Counted from the first letter of the stretch, positions 1 to 11,003 are shown. The stretch is DNA of 64,000 bases from Panulirus ornatus (GCF_036320965.1 NC_092225.1:74858935-74922934); one strand, 5' to 3'. Notes: generated by a model not told the origin, from the letters alone. A program made the numbers and translations.

Positions 1-74
1 GCCATGTCCCTTTGGTAGTGGTTGGTCAGTCGCTTGTTCCTCTGCTCCTTAGTTATTGTTTATTCGGCCAAAGA

Positions 75-1265
75 GCCTCATTCAATTTTGTTTATGTAAC
101 TCTACTATTCTTGAATGCACAAGAACAATACAGTGAGTTACATAATACTAAATGAGGAATAGAATTCCTTTGTCTGATCCATCAATACCTGAAGACCAAG
201 GTTCGACACATGACCCACAAATATCTGAAGAAAAATTCCTCTAACCCAGACTTTCCATGTAAATACCTATTTGTATATATTATGGGGAAGGAGTTCTACG
301 ATCATAGGGCCTTATCTCTGGAACTTTCTGCCATAAAACTTTTTAACATCTGTACCATCAGCATCTAAAATTTCATTGCTTTCTTTATTCCTCTATTTCT
401 CGATTCTGACACCATTAAAGTTTATAGCAATACATACTGCTAGTAATAACAGCATCAACAGCCACTGTGTAACATTCCTTTTCAAAATTACAACTTAAGA
501 AAACAAATCTGCATAGCCTTTGCTACATCTTATCCAAAAAGTTTCTCTAGTTCTTTTATCTTTACATCTTTTGAAGAACTGTTCACTGCAGATGTTATAA
601 AACTAGGTTACAAAGTTAAAATTTGCTATCAAGTCACCCATGAGTCTTCTCTATTCCATAGTGGAAAAATTTGTTGTCTTTAATTTCTCTCTGTAACTCA
701 AATTCCCTAGATCTTCTCTATTAATTCTTTGTGCTCTTTTAAGTGCAGAGACAACTCGAGAAGCACATTTTAATAATGCAGTGTGAACAGTTTGCTGAAT
801 ATGTCATTATTCATAGACTTGAATGTGACTCTAACATTTGCCAGAAGACAGTCTTTTTCCTTCACAATCCTCCTTGAATGAAGCTCTGGTGATGAGTTAG
901 GTATAATGTCTACTCCCAAGCCTCCCTCAAAAAGATCCCTACAGCTTGTTCCCAGATAAGTAATATTCATAGTGATGCCTTCTTTTACTAAGCATAACCC
1001 TCATTACATAGCACTTAGGTAAGTCAGAGGCCATATTAGTGCTTAACTCCTTAGACACTAGCAGGTCATGTAAGGAGCCTTGTATACACTTCAATTTTGT
1101 TTAAATAACTATGAATGATCTTGAATGATACAAAAACAGTACAAAGAATTACGGAAACAAAATTTATATGGGGTGCAAGACTCCTTGACTGACACACCAT
1201 TTCCTAAGGAACAAGGTACTCTCCCATCAGTACCCGAGAGACACGAGGTATGACCTAAGCCTTAC
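75..1265. repeat. Pair of diverged direct repeats (about 75-240 and 1,075-1,260)
   Basis: The block containing CAATTTTGTTTA, GAATGCACAAGAACAATACA and CTTTGTCTGATCCATCA (about 75-240) recurs in the same orientation as CAATTTTGTTTA, GAATGATACAAAAACAGTACA and CCTTGACTGACACACCA (about 1,075-1,260). Similarity is moderate, with small indels. The two copies flank the inverted CR1-like tail, so they may be part of the same element's untranslated region. I see nothing else supportable in 1,270-1,850 apart from a short hairpin at 1,810. Confidence 0.4.
260..1010 (-). mobile_element. CR1-like LINE 3' end relic
   Basis: Read on the minus strand, 770-970 encodes a degenerate stretch with DLFEGGLGVDIIPNSSPEL and later LLANVRVTFKSMN. 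This is the 'KDLGV...' segment that follows the palm in CR1/L2-type reverse transcriptases. The stretch down to about 260 matches, at nucleotide level, the 3' part of the plus-strand relic at 4,030-4,680 (for example the GTGAACAG...GATGTAAAGATA block and the CTCCCTTCCCATAA-like tail). It is full of stops and has no 5' portion in the window. The family assignment is by motif style only. Confidence 0.6.
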
Positions 1266-1810
1266 ACATAAGGTCAGAGGCAATGTTCCTCATGTATTGG
1301 TGGATCAGTACAATGTTCCTAACATACTGGTGGGTCTGGTGATAAGCTTTCCATCCTATCTAGTGTATCATATATATATTCATACTGTGCTCTTGTCATA
1401 TCACCTGAAGAGGTCTTGAAATACTGATGGAAGCTCGAGATGTTCTTACATTTTTCCTGAGAGTTATAATGAATTTGTCTTCTGAATGGAACCACTGCAG
1501 ATCAACATTACTGGAGTAATGTATGGTTTTTATTAACCTTAAAATGTATTTTATACTTTGCGACACTGAAAATTTGCATCTTTTGGTTCACTTTGGCAAA
1601 TATGAAGATTCGATTGTTCTGACTGAAGTATTTCAGACTTATCTAAGAACAATCATGCACCAAACTGTGGGATCACTTGCTACAGCTTAACACTACTGAC
1701 CTTTTATTTTGATCCTCCACCATTACAGCCAACATTTATTGCTGTCTTTTCCATTCAAAAGATTTCAGAAGCTTCTGATTTTCTCAGCACTCCTCTTCAC
1801 TGACTGTAGA

Positions 1811-1834
1811 GCCTGTCACAGATGTGACAGGCTG
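1811..1834. repeat. Short perfect hairpin
   Basis: AGCCTGTCACA and TGTGACAGGCT form an 11-bp perfect inverted repeat around a 2-nt centre. No gene starts nearby, so a regulatory role cannot be argued. It may be a transposon terminus remnant. Confidence 0.45.
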
Positions 1835-1849
1835 CAATTACCATAGTTC

Positions 1850-3050
1850 ATTAAGATGACCAAAATACAGGTTGAATCACTCTAAGCTGACAACCTTGAT
1901 ATGTGCACTGGCAGAGATATAAGCAAAGACATAAGTGACACTCTAGTCAGTCAGCTTATGCAAGGTATAAGAGAGCAAGGAATGAGTATAAAATGAAAAA
2001 GAAGGAACAGAGAAATTCTGCAAAGAATACTGTGGACAATGCAGGTGAAAATCCAAAATTTTTCCATTAATTCATTGGAGGAGGACAGTCAGTTAGAGAG
2101 AAGCTCATCAGATTAAAAGGATTTAGAGGGAAAAATAGCAGAGGATGATGAAAGGATATGCAAGGAACTGAGTAATAAGTTCACAAGTGTTTTCATAACA
2201 GAAGATACCACAGCCCCATTACAAAACATTGAGATATCAAGAAAAGACATTAAAAGAATACTAAAGGGTTTTGACACAAAACTCATGGTCCTGATAAAAT
2301 TTCATTATATGTGCAGAAGATGTATGCAGTTACACCAAAAAGGCCTCCTGAAATACTGTTCCAGATGTTCATGGAGAATGGCAAAGTGCCAAGGGAGTGG
2401 TAAAGGAGCAACATTATACCTAACCATCTATATGGAAGAAGATCAGGAAGAGGCACTGAACCACAGACAAGTCTCTTTCACAAAGTGCAATAACAGTGTA
2501 TGTCACAGGAAAAAATCAGAATGCAAGTGGATGATTTCCCCAGAAGAGATACTGTCTAAGTGAGAGGCAACATGGTTCTTGGGAAAGGAGGTCATGTGTA
2601 ATGAGGCTCTTGGATCCATATGCAAATATGAGCTTTATCTTAAGACAATTAGAAAGCTTGGTAGATTATTCATATCTTGACTGACAGAAGGCATTTGACA
2701 CAGTATGATTATGAAGCTGGAATACCCAGCAGGAATAAAGGGGGACTCCTGCAATGGACAGGAAATTATCTTAAAGGAAGGGAACAAAGGACTCTCTTCA
2801 CAGGAGCCATCTAAAAACAGTTTCGTTTTAGGAACTTACTCTTCATGATCTAAGTAAATAACTCACCTGGAGGTATGGACTCTTAACCTGAGTATGTTTG
2901 CATACGATGCAAAAGTCATAAGGAAAATGGGAAACCAGGAGACTAAGTAGACTCCAAAGTTGATATGATATATGGTAGATGAAATTCAACCCAAGCTAAA
3001 GTAATGAGAATGCAACAAAGTGAAAGAAGGCCTCAGTATGATTATCATCC
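1850..3050 (+). mobile_element. CR1-like LINE relic, 5' part (interrupted)
   Basis: Decayed reverse transcriptase in shifting plus-strand frames. Around 2,125-2,285 it reads like the KIAEDDERICKELSNKFTSVF...GPDK pre-palm segment. Around 2,680-2,850 it reads YLD*QKAFDTV followed by GIKGGLLQWTGNYLKGREQ, the first palm motif block with the 'L..WI..YL..R.Q' segment. At 2,975-3,030 there is a K-MRMQQSERRPQY-like 'NP.KCKVMR' end. The sequence stops at an RTE insertion near 3,050 and continues after it at 4,020. Stops and frameshifts make it non-functional. Confidence 0.65.
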
Positions 3051-4017
3051 AGCAGTCTGTTGTGGATGAGAGAGCTTGGGAAGTGAGTCAGTTGTTGTTT
3101 GCTGATGAAACAGCCCTGGTGGCTGATTCGTGTGAGAAACTGCAAAAGCTGGTGACTGAGTTTGGTAAAGTGTGTGAAAGAAGAAAGTTAAGAGTAAACA
3201 TGAATAAGAGCAAGGTTATTAGGTACAGTAGGGTTGAGGGACAAGTCAATTGGGAGGTAAGTTTAAATGGAAAAAAACTGGAGGAAGTGAAGTGTTTTAG
3301 ATATCTGGGAGTGGATTTGGCAGCGGATGGAACCATGGAAGTGAAAGTGAATCATAAGGTGGGGAGGGGGCGAAAGTTCTGAGAGCGTTGAAGAATGTGT
3401 GGAAGTCAAGAACATTATCTCAGAAAGCAAAAATGGGTATGTTTGAAGGAATAGTGGTTCCAATAATGTTATATGGTTGCGAGGCATGGGCTATGGATAG
3501 AGTTGTGCGGAGGAGGGTGGATGTGCTGGAAATGAGATGTTTGAGGACAATGATTTTGAGTCATCGGATTGAACCAGGGCATGTGAAGCATCTGAGGTAA
3601 ACCATGGAAAGTTCTGTGGAGCCTGGATGTGGAAAGGGAGCTGTGGTTTCGGTGCATTATTACATGATAGCTAGAGACTGAATGTGAACGAAAGTGGCCT
3701 TTGTTGTCTTTTCCTAGCGCTACCTCGCGCACATTTGGGGGAAGGGGGTGGTTATTTTCATGTGTGGCAGGGTGGCGATGGGAATGAATAAAGGCAGACA
3801 GTATGAAGTATGTGCATGTGTATATATGTATATGTCTGTGTGTGTATATATATGTATACGTCGAGATGTATAGGTATGTATAGATTGCGTGTGTGGATGT
3901 GTATGTATATACATGTGTATGTGGGTGGGTTGGGCCATTCTTTCATCTGTTTCCTTGCGCTACCTCGCTAACGTGGGAGACAGCGACAAAGCAAAATAAA
4001 ATAAATAATAAAATAAG
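3050..4017 (+). mobile_element. RTE-clade LINE copy N, truncated and internally deleted
   Basis: This 5'-truncated copy enters at SVVDERAWEVSQLLFADE, so the catalytic FADD box is altered to FADE. It continues to the SLNGKKLEEVKCFRYLGVDLA region, then suffers a frameshift near 3,368. The second piece (3,388-3,550) runs to MRCLRTM. The C-terminal WFGHMERM/GRPNWRW part is missing: coding sequence jumps directly to the 3' UTR (ATCGGATTGAACCAGGGC onward, 3,560-4,017). The 3' UTR is the long form with the TG/TA-rich centre and the CTACCTCGCTAACG tail, ending in (AAATA)n. It lies inside the CR1-like relic, so it is the younger of the two. Confidence 0.85.
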
Positions 4018-4019
4018 GA

Positions 4020-4680
4020 AATAAACTTCATGAATCTGTGTGAAAAGGATTTGGGAGTTGACATTGTCCCTAACCTGTAGCCAGAGTCTTATATTCAGAG
4101 AATATTAAAGGAAACAAGCTTTCTTCTGGCAAATAATAGAACAGCTTTTAAATATACAAATATGGAAATATTTAGCAAGCTGTTCATATCATACATAAGG
4201 CCAAAACAAGAATACTCTTCTCAATTTTGTCAACTGCACCTAAAGAAGCACAGAGCTAACAAAGGAGGTCCAGAGGAGGGGGTCAAAGATGGTATTAAAT
4301 TAAGGGAGCCAAGTTGAAAGGAAAAGATAAAGGCTTTAAATTTGCCCATGTTGAAAGATAGAGTTAGGGGTAACCTGATCATAACCCTTCAGCTTTAAAA
4401 ACAAACTAATGACATGGACAGTGAACAGCTGAGAGATGTAAAGATAGAGCAATCAGAGGACATAACATGACTCAGTAAGAAACTTGTTAAAAATGATGTA
4501 AAGAAGTACTTTTATAGTCAAGTAGTGGATGAATAGAATAGAATGAATGAGGCCATGGTTAATGCAGACACCATACATAAATTTAAGAAGGTGCATGAGA
4601 GTGAAGAATGTTCAAGAGAAGGGGCCCCATGAGTGTAAAACTCCCTTCCCATAAAGTACAGATATGTAATTACATGACAA
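4020..4680 (+). mobile_element. CR1-like LINE relic, 3' part
   Basis: This is the downstream half of the relic split by RTE copy N. It shows LCEKDLGVDIVPNL, then IQRILKETSFLLANNRTAFK and MEIFSKLFISYIRPKQEYSS, which is the 'LY.S.VRP.LEY' block of CR1 reverse transcriptases. It continues through a degenerate LNLPMLKDRVRGNLI segment to YFYSQVVDE*N. The 3' tail to about 4,680 is shared with the inverted copy at 260-1,010. Numerous stops mean it is a fossil. Confidence 0.65.
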
Positions 4681-4689
4681 TGCCATGTT

Positions 4690-5090
4690 ACAGACTTTTC
4701 CTGTTCATAGGTGATCCCTTTGTAGCTACATATAAAAATCCATCTTGCATATCCTAAACACCATAATAATAAAAGTAACAGAAAAATATGAAATTCATAT
4801 ATATCACACACAGTGCCTACTAATGAAGTTGGCGCAAGCGGGCCCAAGGCAATTGACGCACATTGTTTTACCCCATCTAAAATAAGAGTTTGTGTCTGTC
4901 AGTGAAGCTGGTGCCCTCTATGGTGCAGTGGCCTCCACATGGTGTGCCAGCATACCACATAAGCCTGCCTCAGTTGCAGTTTAACAGTTGTAGGAGGCAG
5001 GAATGCCTTGTTGTGTTCCCTACTTATGACCTGGATTGTCATTGCTTTTTCCCTCTATCACCTACGACAGTTGAAAATACTTGACTTAGA
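4690..5090. other. No recognisable feature
   Basis: AT-rich sequence with short open frames on both strands (the longest under 110 codons) and no motif, splice or repeat structure that I can defend. Confidence 0.5.
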
Positions 5091-5927
5091 GGAGACAAAA
5101 CAGCTTCTGTAATTGCACTTTACAAGGTAAATAAGCCACCTGGGGAGATTTTTAACATTACCAGCATGAGCTTGAGGTCAGTACAACAATGGCAGAGGAA
5201 ATTTAATGACAGCAGTGGCACCACTACACTGACCCATGTGAAATGCCCATGAAAGACCAGAAAAACCTCTCTAGGTACTATGAATGTTCTTAAATGTCAA
5301 GTGAATGCAGATCTGCACTTAAATGCAAAAGAATTAAAAGAAAAAGATTATAGACTGTTCAGTGACGTGTCGGTAAGGGCAGTGCAGCCTGCAGAGATGC
5401 AGGCTGTCTCAAACTGATCATAGCCCACAGACAATAGAATAGAAAGAGTATTTTTGCAAAAAATATGTAGTGTGGGATACAGCTACGTTCAGAAGTGTCT
5501 TGTGGAGTGATGAGTCCACATTTTCAGTGACAGGTATCTGTGGTGGGCATGTGTACGGACTGACCAGGCTGTGATCCATTTGACCCTAAGTACACTGCAA
5601 GCACTGTAAAGTTCCTTACCTCACTTATCATATGGGACTGTTTCAGTTACTATAGTGTTGGAAACCTTGTAGTGTTGCCAAAGAATGAAACCACAAACAA
5701 ACAGTTACCTCAAGCTACTGTGTGTGACCCCTGCTTCACTTACAGTATGGGATTGTTCCAGTTACTATGGTGTTGGAGACCTTGTAGTCTAGCCAAAGAA
5801 GGAAACTAAGAACAGGCACAGTTACCTCAAGCTACTGTGTGACCATCTTTCAGATTCGTTCAAAAGGTGCAAGGCTGAATTGTTTATGCAGGATGGGGCT
5901 CCCTGCCTCATTGCCATACTAGTTGCA
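5090..5927 (+). pseudogene. Tc1/mariner-type transposase relic, 5' part
   Basis: Translation across frames gives a Tc1-like transposase in order: a helix-turn-helix start (SVIALYKVNKPPGEIFN... SLRSVQQWQRKFN), a THVKCP/KTRKTSL linker, NVLKCQVNADLHLNAKELK, then WSDESTFSVTG, the second Asp block of the DDE triad. GLFQLL/YYGVGNL follows, and then QDGAP in relic form near 5,893. The frame is broken many times. A stretch of about 108 nt around YYSVGNLVVLPKNE is tandemly duplicated (5,628-5,840). The gene is cut at 5,928 by a second DNA transposon and resumes at 7,144. Confidence 0.75.
5628..5840. repeat. Tandem duplication inside the Tc1-like relic
   Basis: Two adjacent copies of about 105-110 nt both run from CACTTA...ATGGGA(C/T)TGTT to TTACCTCAAGCTACTGTGTG. 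They differ by scattered substitutions, so the duplication is old. It repeats a piece of transposase coding sequence. Confidence 0.7.
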
Positions 5928-6061
5928 TACAGGTTGAGTATCCCTTATCTGAAATGCCTGAGACCAGAAGTGTTTCAGATTCTGGATTTTTCAGATTTTG
6001 GAATATTTGCATTACATGAGATATGATGAAAACAGGATGGTATGGAAACAAACAGCTTAGA

Positions 6062-6107
6062 GCTGAGACACACCTCAATGTTTCAACTGTTCAACGGTCT
6101 TTCTCAG
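6062..6107 (-). ncRNA. Hammerhead-like core, inverted sister copy
   Basis: On the minus strand CTGAGAA (6,107-6,101), GACC (6,099-6,096), GAAAC (6,084-6,080) and ATTGAG...CTCAGC (6,079-6,062) repeat the layout of the copy at 6,545. The conserved box is CUGAGAA rather than CUGANGA, and the second half of stem II has drifted. This one is probably inactive. Confidence 0.3.
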
Positions 6108-6544
6108 GAGATAGTGATTCCAGCATTCAGCAGGACTGTCTTACCCAGCAAGTGATGGTCATCTGGTTGGATGCCTTGGCATGTCTCTCTCTGATTAGAT
6201 TGCTTCTCTTGCTGCATCCACCTGTTCACAGTGATCTCCACAGCTTGACATGAATGGCAGATGAACCCAGACCTTGTGATAATGTTTGTCACTTGCCTGT
6301 AGTTGCCTTAGCATCGACCATTTGGAGACAGTGTGATAGCTTACCTTGAGGAAGGGATTACAAACAATGTTAACACAAGGTCTGAGTTAATCTGCTGGTC
6401 ACGTCAGGCAGTGGAGATAGCTGTGAATGGGTGGAGGAAGCAGGGCAAGCGATCCAATCAGAGACCAACACACCAAGGCGTCCAAATGGGTGACCATCAA
6501 TTGCTGGGGTACACAGTCCCACTGAATGCTGGAATCAGTATCTC

Positions 6545-6590
6545 CTGAGGAAGACCGCTGATTGGTCGAAACGTTGAGGTAAGTCTCAGC
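6545..6590 (+). ncRNA. Hammerhead-ribozyme-like core (degenerate?)
   Basis: CTGAGGA (6,545-6,551) matches the CUGANGA core box. GACC/GGTC with a 7-nt loop gives a stem II. GAAA follows at 6,568-6,571. GTTGAG (6,573-6,578) then pairs fully with CTCAGC (6,585-6,590) around GTAAGT as a stem III. The C next to GAAA has no G partner, and I cannot find a convincing stem I, so cleavage activity is doubtful. An inverted sister lies at 6,062-6,107. Confidence 0.4.
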
Positions 6591-7143
6591 CCTAACCTGT
6601 TTGTTTCCATACCATCCTGTTTTCCACATTTGCAATGATGGATATTAGATAATGAGATGTCTTGGGGATGGTACCGAAGTCTAAACACAAAATCCATGTT
6701 TCAAATACAACTTATACACACAGCCTGAAGGTAATGTATACAATATTTCTAATAATTTTGGGCATGAAAGAAAGTTTGCATCACAGTGAACCATCAAAAA
6801 GCTAAGGTGTTACAGTGTCAGCTGCCCATGTGGACAATCTGTGGTTGTTTAGCATCATCTTCATTCCTGACTGAATTCACATGCCACTGATAAGCAATCA
6901 TTTTCTTACACTTATTCACACAGAGCAGAGAAGAAGCAAAAAATACAGTGAGTAATGCACACAAATCTGGCAGTGATGATGGAATGTAACAAACTTGTGA
7001 CAACAGAGCGACAGAACCCAGCATGAGCAAGTGGGGTCAGGTGTGGAATTTTCCACTTGTGATGTCATCTTGCCACTCAAAAAGTTTCAGATTTGGGAGC
7101 ATTTCAGATTTCAGATTTTCATATTAGAGATGCTTAACCTGTA

Positions 7144-7400
7144 CTGATTTAAAGACTGTGCAGTGGAGTTTTTCAAAGACTGGCCTAGGAATTCACTGTA
7201 TTTGAATCCAACAGAAAACTTGAGGGCACTTTGTTGCTAGTTAGCTAAGCTGGGGGAGGCCATTTGTAAAAATTCAGACAAAGATGGATCCTAAATGGCT
7301 TCAGAACCATGCTGAATTAGTTCCTGGTCATTTCAAAGAGTGTATAAGGAGGAAAGGGAAACCAATAAAGCACTAGTTAGAGGTAAATACACAGATTTCA
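7144..7400 (+). pseudogene. Tc1/mariner-type transposase relic, 3' part
   Basis: This continues the transposase interrupted at 5,928. In one frame CAVEFFKDWPRNSLYLNPTENL is visible, corresponding to the 'DWP..SPDLNPIENLW' block with the third catalytic acidic residue. A degraded C-terminus with KEERETNKA follows. 7,400-7,600 has a T-run and nothing recognisable. Confidence 0.75.
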
Positions 7401-7599
7401 TGGTTTTTTTTTTTTGTTTCTCCTTGATGGTTGTCCTGCAGCCCCCTCACACCTACTTCATTGTTTGCATAACTCAGAAATGTGTCTGAGGGTGGGTAGG
7501 TTGAGTTTTAAAATGTATTGCTTAAATACTATACTGTGTGTGATATCTTTTGTTTAAATACAGTACTATCATCTATCTAACTATCTACATCTCTAATGC

Positions 7600-10400
7600 C
7601 CATTCCCCTTGGGAACTCCCTCAACTTCCTTAAAAGTGGAAAGCATGCACAATGCTCCATAATCAGCTGAGTGGTGAAGATGGCGTGTTCATCAGGAACA
7701 ATCTAGCATTCAATTCACACCCAGATCTATACAAAGACATCCTAAAGATTGTTTGGATTGAGCTCCTTCTGCCTAGGATTTGTTCCATACAGACTGGAGT
7801 TTACTGTCATCTACCAAACCAAAATGTGCCATGAGCAGTAGTTCTACGGAGTATGAATGCATTGTGCTTGGTGAATGATACATATGTGATACCAACTAGA
7901 AATGCTCTCATGAATGCCTTGTGTAATTTCAAATGAATGCAAGGTCTGAAACAAAATGACAATGTAATCAACTACAGAATGTAATATATCTGAATCTATT
8001 CTGAACTTGCTTACTGTATCTGATCAAGAGGAGTGTCAATCAGCTGTTATTAGTAATGGCTTTAATGATCATATGTTAGAGTTCTGCCCTTTCAAGGTCA
8101 CCAAAATTCTGTTCAACAAACAAAACACTGTTTTCAATCAATGACACAGCTGAGCAAAGAGAGGTCTGTTCAATCATTTAGTATGCAGGAACAACCTGAT
8201 GTCATGGACAACACTAGTGAAGTATGGACTAACTTCAAAATTTCAACCATTCTGGACAATTTGGCACCATTCAAGATAAAGCTTAAATAGAGAGCTGAGC
8301 TATGGATGCCAGTGACTTCATACATCAAAGGGACAGATACTTGACCAAATTTAAGTGATGCAAAATTCAGTCAAATTACAAATGATACTTGTATTTTAGA
8401 AACCAGATCAGGTATATGAAAGATAAAGTATAATGCCCACACTATGCAAATTCACTTACTTCTAATAATAACCATCCAAAGTAACTGTGGAAGTTTTACA
8501 ATAAATTGTGCTTTATCTATATTTAAAACTGAAAGTAACTGCATTAACTTGAAATTAGTGACATTAGCTACTTTGTTTTGATAAAACAAAGTACCTAAAC
8601 ATTTTACTAATTTCTTCATCACCATTGCTTCTTCACTTATAAATAGATTATCTGCATGTAATGGCAACTTTGGCCTTACTCATGAAGAACTATTTTACAG
8701 AGATAGATACGATGAAGATAATATGACTGCTTTATCTGCCGTCACAGATGATTAGGTGTGTAAAACTTTATGCAACATGAGAGTATGTAAAGCTACTGGC
8801 TTAGACAACCTTCAAGCAAGATCAATAAAGGACAGTTCTTTGATAATTGCCTTTCCACTTGATCATACCATAAATTTCTCTCTCAATAATTGTAAAATAA
8901 ATGATGATCTGAATATGGCTAATGTTTTGCTTTTGCACTGAAAGATGAGTATAAGAGTACGACAGATGCTGATGACTAAAGGCCTGTGTTCATATTCAGT
9001 ATCATATCTAAAGCATTCGAACGTATTGTGTATGACCCAGTCTGTTGTACAAGTTGCAATATGTAGTTAGATCATATTCCACAGATTCATATCTAATACA
9101 ACTTTCATATCATATCAACCTTGAATGAGATAAAGGTAATTATACAGTACCGTCAATAATATCATTCTCAAAATCAAAATGTACTGGTCTTGTTAAAAAT
9201 CCTAAATGCTGGTTTCAAACATATATGACGGATAGGACACAAGACACAGATACCAGGCTTCTTCTTTTTCTAGTATATGTAAATGATGTGACAGTGAGTC
9301 ATAAGTGCAAGCATCGACTATATGCAAACAGTTTGGCATAATTATGTTAGGAAAGAATATATCAATGATAAAGAAAACCTTGAGTGTGGAAATGGAACCA
9401 CTTAGTCAATGGTTAACAGAAACTAAATTGTCACTGCATTTATGTAAAACCAAGTCCAATTTGTAAGCTCCAAAGGTATAACAGAATACTGCTGATTCCC
9501 TCAAAGTATTGTGTAAAGAAAATGATACTGAATCAAAGTCACATGTGCCCTATTTAGGTGTAACATTAAACCAACCAAATATCATGTGACAGTTTCATTT
9601 CTAAATTACTTATTAAATGTTCAAACTAACTTTTTTTTCAGAAAAACCTGCAATTTCACTCTGAAAATGAAAAAACTTCTTGTATTAGCTTTGATTCAGT
9701 GTCATTTCAACTATTGTTGATCATGGTATAGCAAACTCTCTAACAAAGTGAAGGGTAGGATTCAGGTTCTGTGGAATAACATCATGGGACAAATGCTTAA
9801 TGCTCCCCTGAGACCTTTACTGATTTTGATCTGTTTAGCATGGTTCATACTCTGTAAGTTGAATGCAAAGTAGAAATGTTAAAATATGAGCAGACATAAA
9901 AAATATAACATAATTGGTTGAGATATAGCATCAAAATGGCTCATAATCAGCACAGATATGAAACAAAAGCAAGTGATTTATGTGTTTTCCCTAAAAGAGG
10001 ATGTATTGGTAAGAGTTTATTTACATATGCCTCTGTAGTTTTATGGAATGATCCTCCACTATCAGTCAACCATGTCACACTAAAGACGTTTTTAAGAACG
10101 TAAAATCTTTCTATGGAATGGGCTAAGAGCCAATGATCTTACTATGTAACTAATTCTAAATTCTAAAGCAAGCAAGCAAGTGCACTCAGCTTTTCTATAT
10201 CAGTTTTAAGTCATTATGAAATCATTTTATTCTGCATCTAGTTCATTTGTATTTTTGTGCCTTATTACTGTTGTTCTTTACAAAATGTATTATGAGAACT
10301 AAAGTGTAAATAAGAATTTATATATCTACACTTTATACAATATCCTCAATGAAGATGAAATTATTATTTTGCAAAATAGACTTAATCATTTAATCAATCA
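7600..10400 (+). mobile_element. Old CR1/L2-like LINE relic
   Basis: Frames shift repeatedly, but the order of LINE landmarks is kept. GVFIRNNLAFN (7,680-7,725) is from the endonuclease. RVCKATGLDNLQARSIKDSS (8,775-8,840) is the 'K..GLDG' reverse transcriptase entry, followed by HTINFSLNNCKIND and NMANVLLLH. ESKSHVPYLGVTLN lies near 9,535. The C-terminus at 9,940-10,103 reads YETKASDLCVFPKRG...GKSLFTYASVVLWNDPPLS, the 'R.S.RY.G...WN.LP' tail. At least a dozen stops are present. The 3' limit is put near 10,400, where RTE sequence begins shortly after. Confidence 0.65.
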
Positions 10401-10481
10401 ATGCTTGGTGAGGGTTCATGATGTTTCACTGAAAATTATTCTACCACATTCTTTACCATGAATATATATTACATTATCATG

Positions 10482-11003
10482 CAAGGAATAGAATGAATTG
10501 GAACGCTGTGGTATACTGGGGTTGCGTGCTGTCAATGGATTGAACCAGGGTATGTGAGGCTTCTGGGGTAAAACATGGAAAGGTCTGTGTGGTCTGGATG
10601 TGGAAAGGTAGCTTTGATTTTGGTGCATTACACATGACAGCTAGAGACCGAGTGTGAATGAATGTGGCCTTTTTTGTCTGTTTCTGGCGCTGCTTTGCTT
10701 GGGGGGGGATATGCTATTTTGTGTGTGGCGGGGTGGCAACGGGAATAGATGAGGGAAGCAAGTATGGGTAGGTGGGTAGGTACATGTGTATATATGTATA
10801 TGTCTGTGTATGTATATGTATTTACATGTTGAAATGTATGTGTATATATGTATGTATGTATGTATGTGTGTGTGTATGTGTATGTTGGCGTTTATGTATA
10901 TACATGTGTATGTGGGAGGTTTGGGCCATTTCTCGTCTGCTTCCCTGTGCTACCTTACTAACGCGGGATAAGGCAGTTAAGCATGATAAAATAAATAAAT
11001 ACT
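10482..11003 (+). mobile_element. RTE LINE 3' end fragment, copy M (long 3' UTR)
   Basis: It begins at the last codons of the RTE reading frame (GAATAGAATGAATTGGAACG, then a GTGGTATAC-like end). It is followed by the full long-form 3' UTR: GGTCTGTG-TGG-CTGGATGTGGAAAGG, GACAGCTAGAGACCGAGTGTG, the TATA/TG-rich centre, then CTACCTTACTAACGCGGGA and an AAATAAATAAA tail. Coding sequence upstream is absent. 11,010-11,150 holds another, more broken piece of the same tail. Confidence 0.85.

Larger units (their letters stand above)
6022..6627. mobile_element. 600-bp foldback element nested in the Tigger-like copy
   Basis: Two arms of about 260-275 nt, roughly 6,022-6,285 and 6,365-6,627, are reverse complements at about 80% by eye. 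A 75-nt centre separates them. Both outer ends read GGATGGTATGGAAACAAACAG from outside inward. Each arm carries the motif CTGAGRA-AGACC...GAAAC near its outer end, resembling a hammerhead ribozyme core. The flanking ATTTGCATTACATGAGATAT and ATTTGCAATGATGGATAT look like a diverged target duplication of about 18 nt. The element type is unknown. Penelope-like elements are one possibility because they are known to carry hammerhead motifs. Confidence 0.7.
5930..7141. mobile_element. Tigger/pogo-like non-autonomous DNA transposon
   Basis: The element is bounded by imperfect terminal inverted repeats: CAGGTTGAGTATCCCTTATC at the left and, on the other strand at the right, CAGGTTAAGCATCTCTAATA. TA dinucleotides lie at 5,928-5,929 and 7,142-7,143, as expected for a Tc1/mariner-superfamily target duplication. 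Internal blocks (GAGACCAGAAGTGTTTCAG, CATAGCC-like ACACAGCCTGAAGGTAAT, CCATGTGGACAATCTGTGG, CACTCAAAAAGTTTCAGAT) strongly resemble my memory of a mammalian Tigger-type interspersed repeat. No transposase frame is present. A foldback element occupies its left part (6,022-6,627). It is inserted in the Tc1-like transposase relic. Confidence 0.75.

Noticed and set aside
770..970. 66-codon minus frame considered as a small host gene
   Set aside because: It matches the CR1-like LINE C-terminal segment also present at 4,030-4,200 on the other strand.
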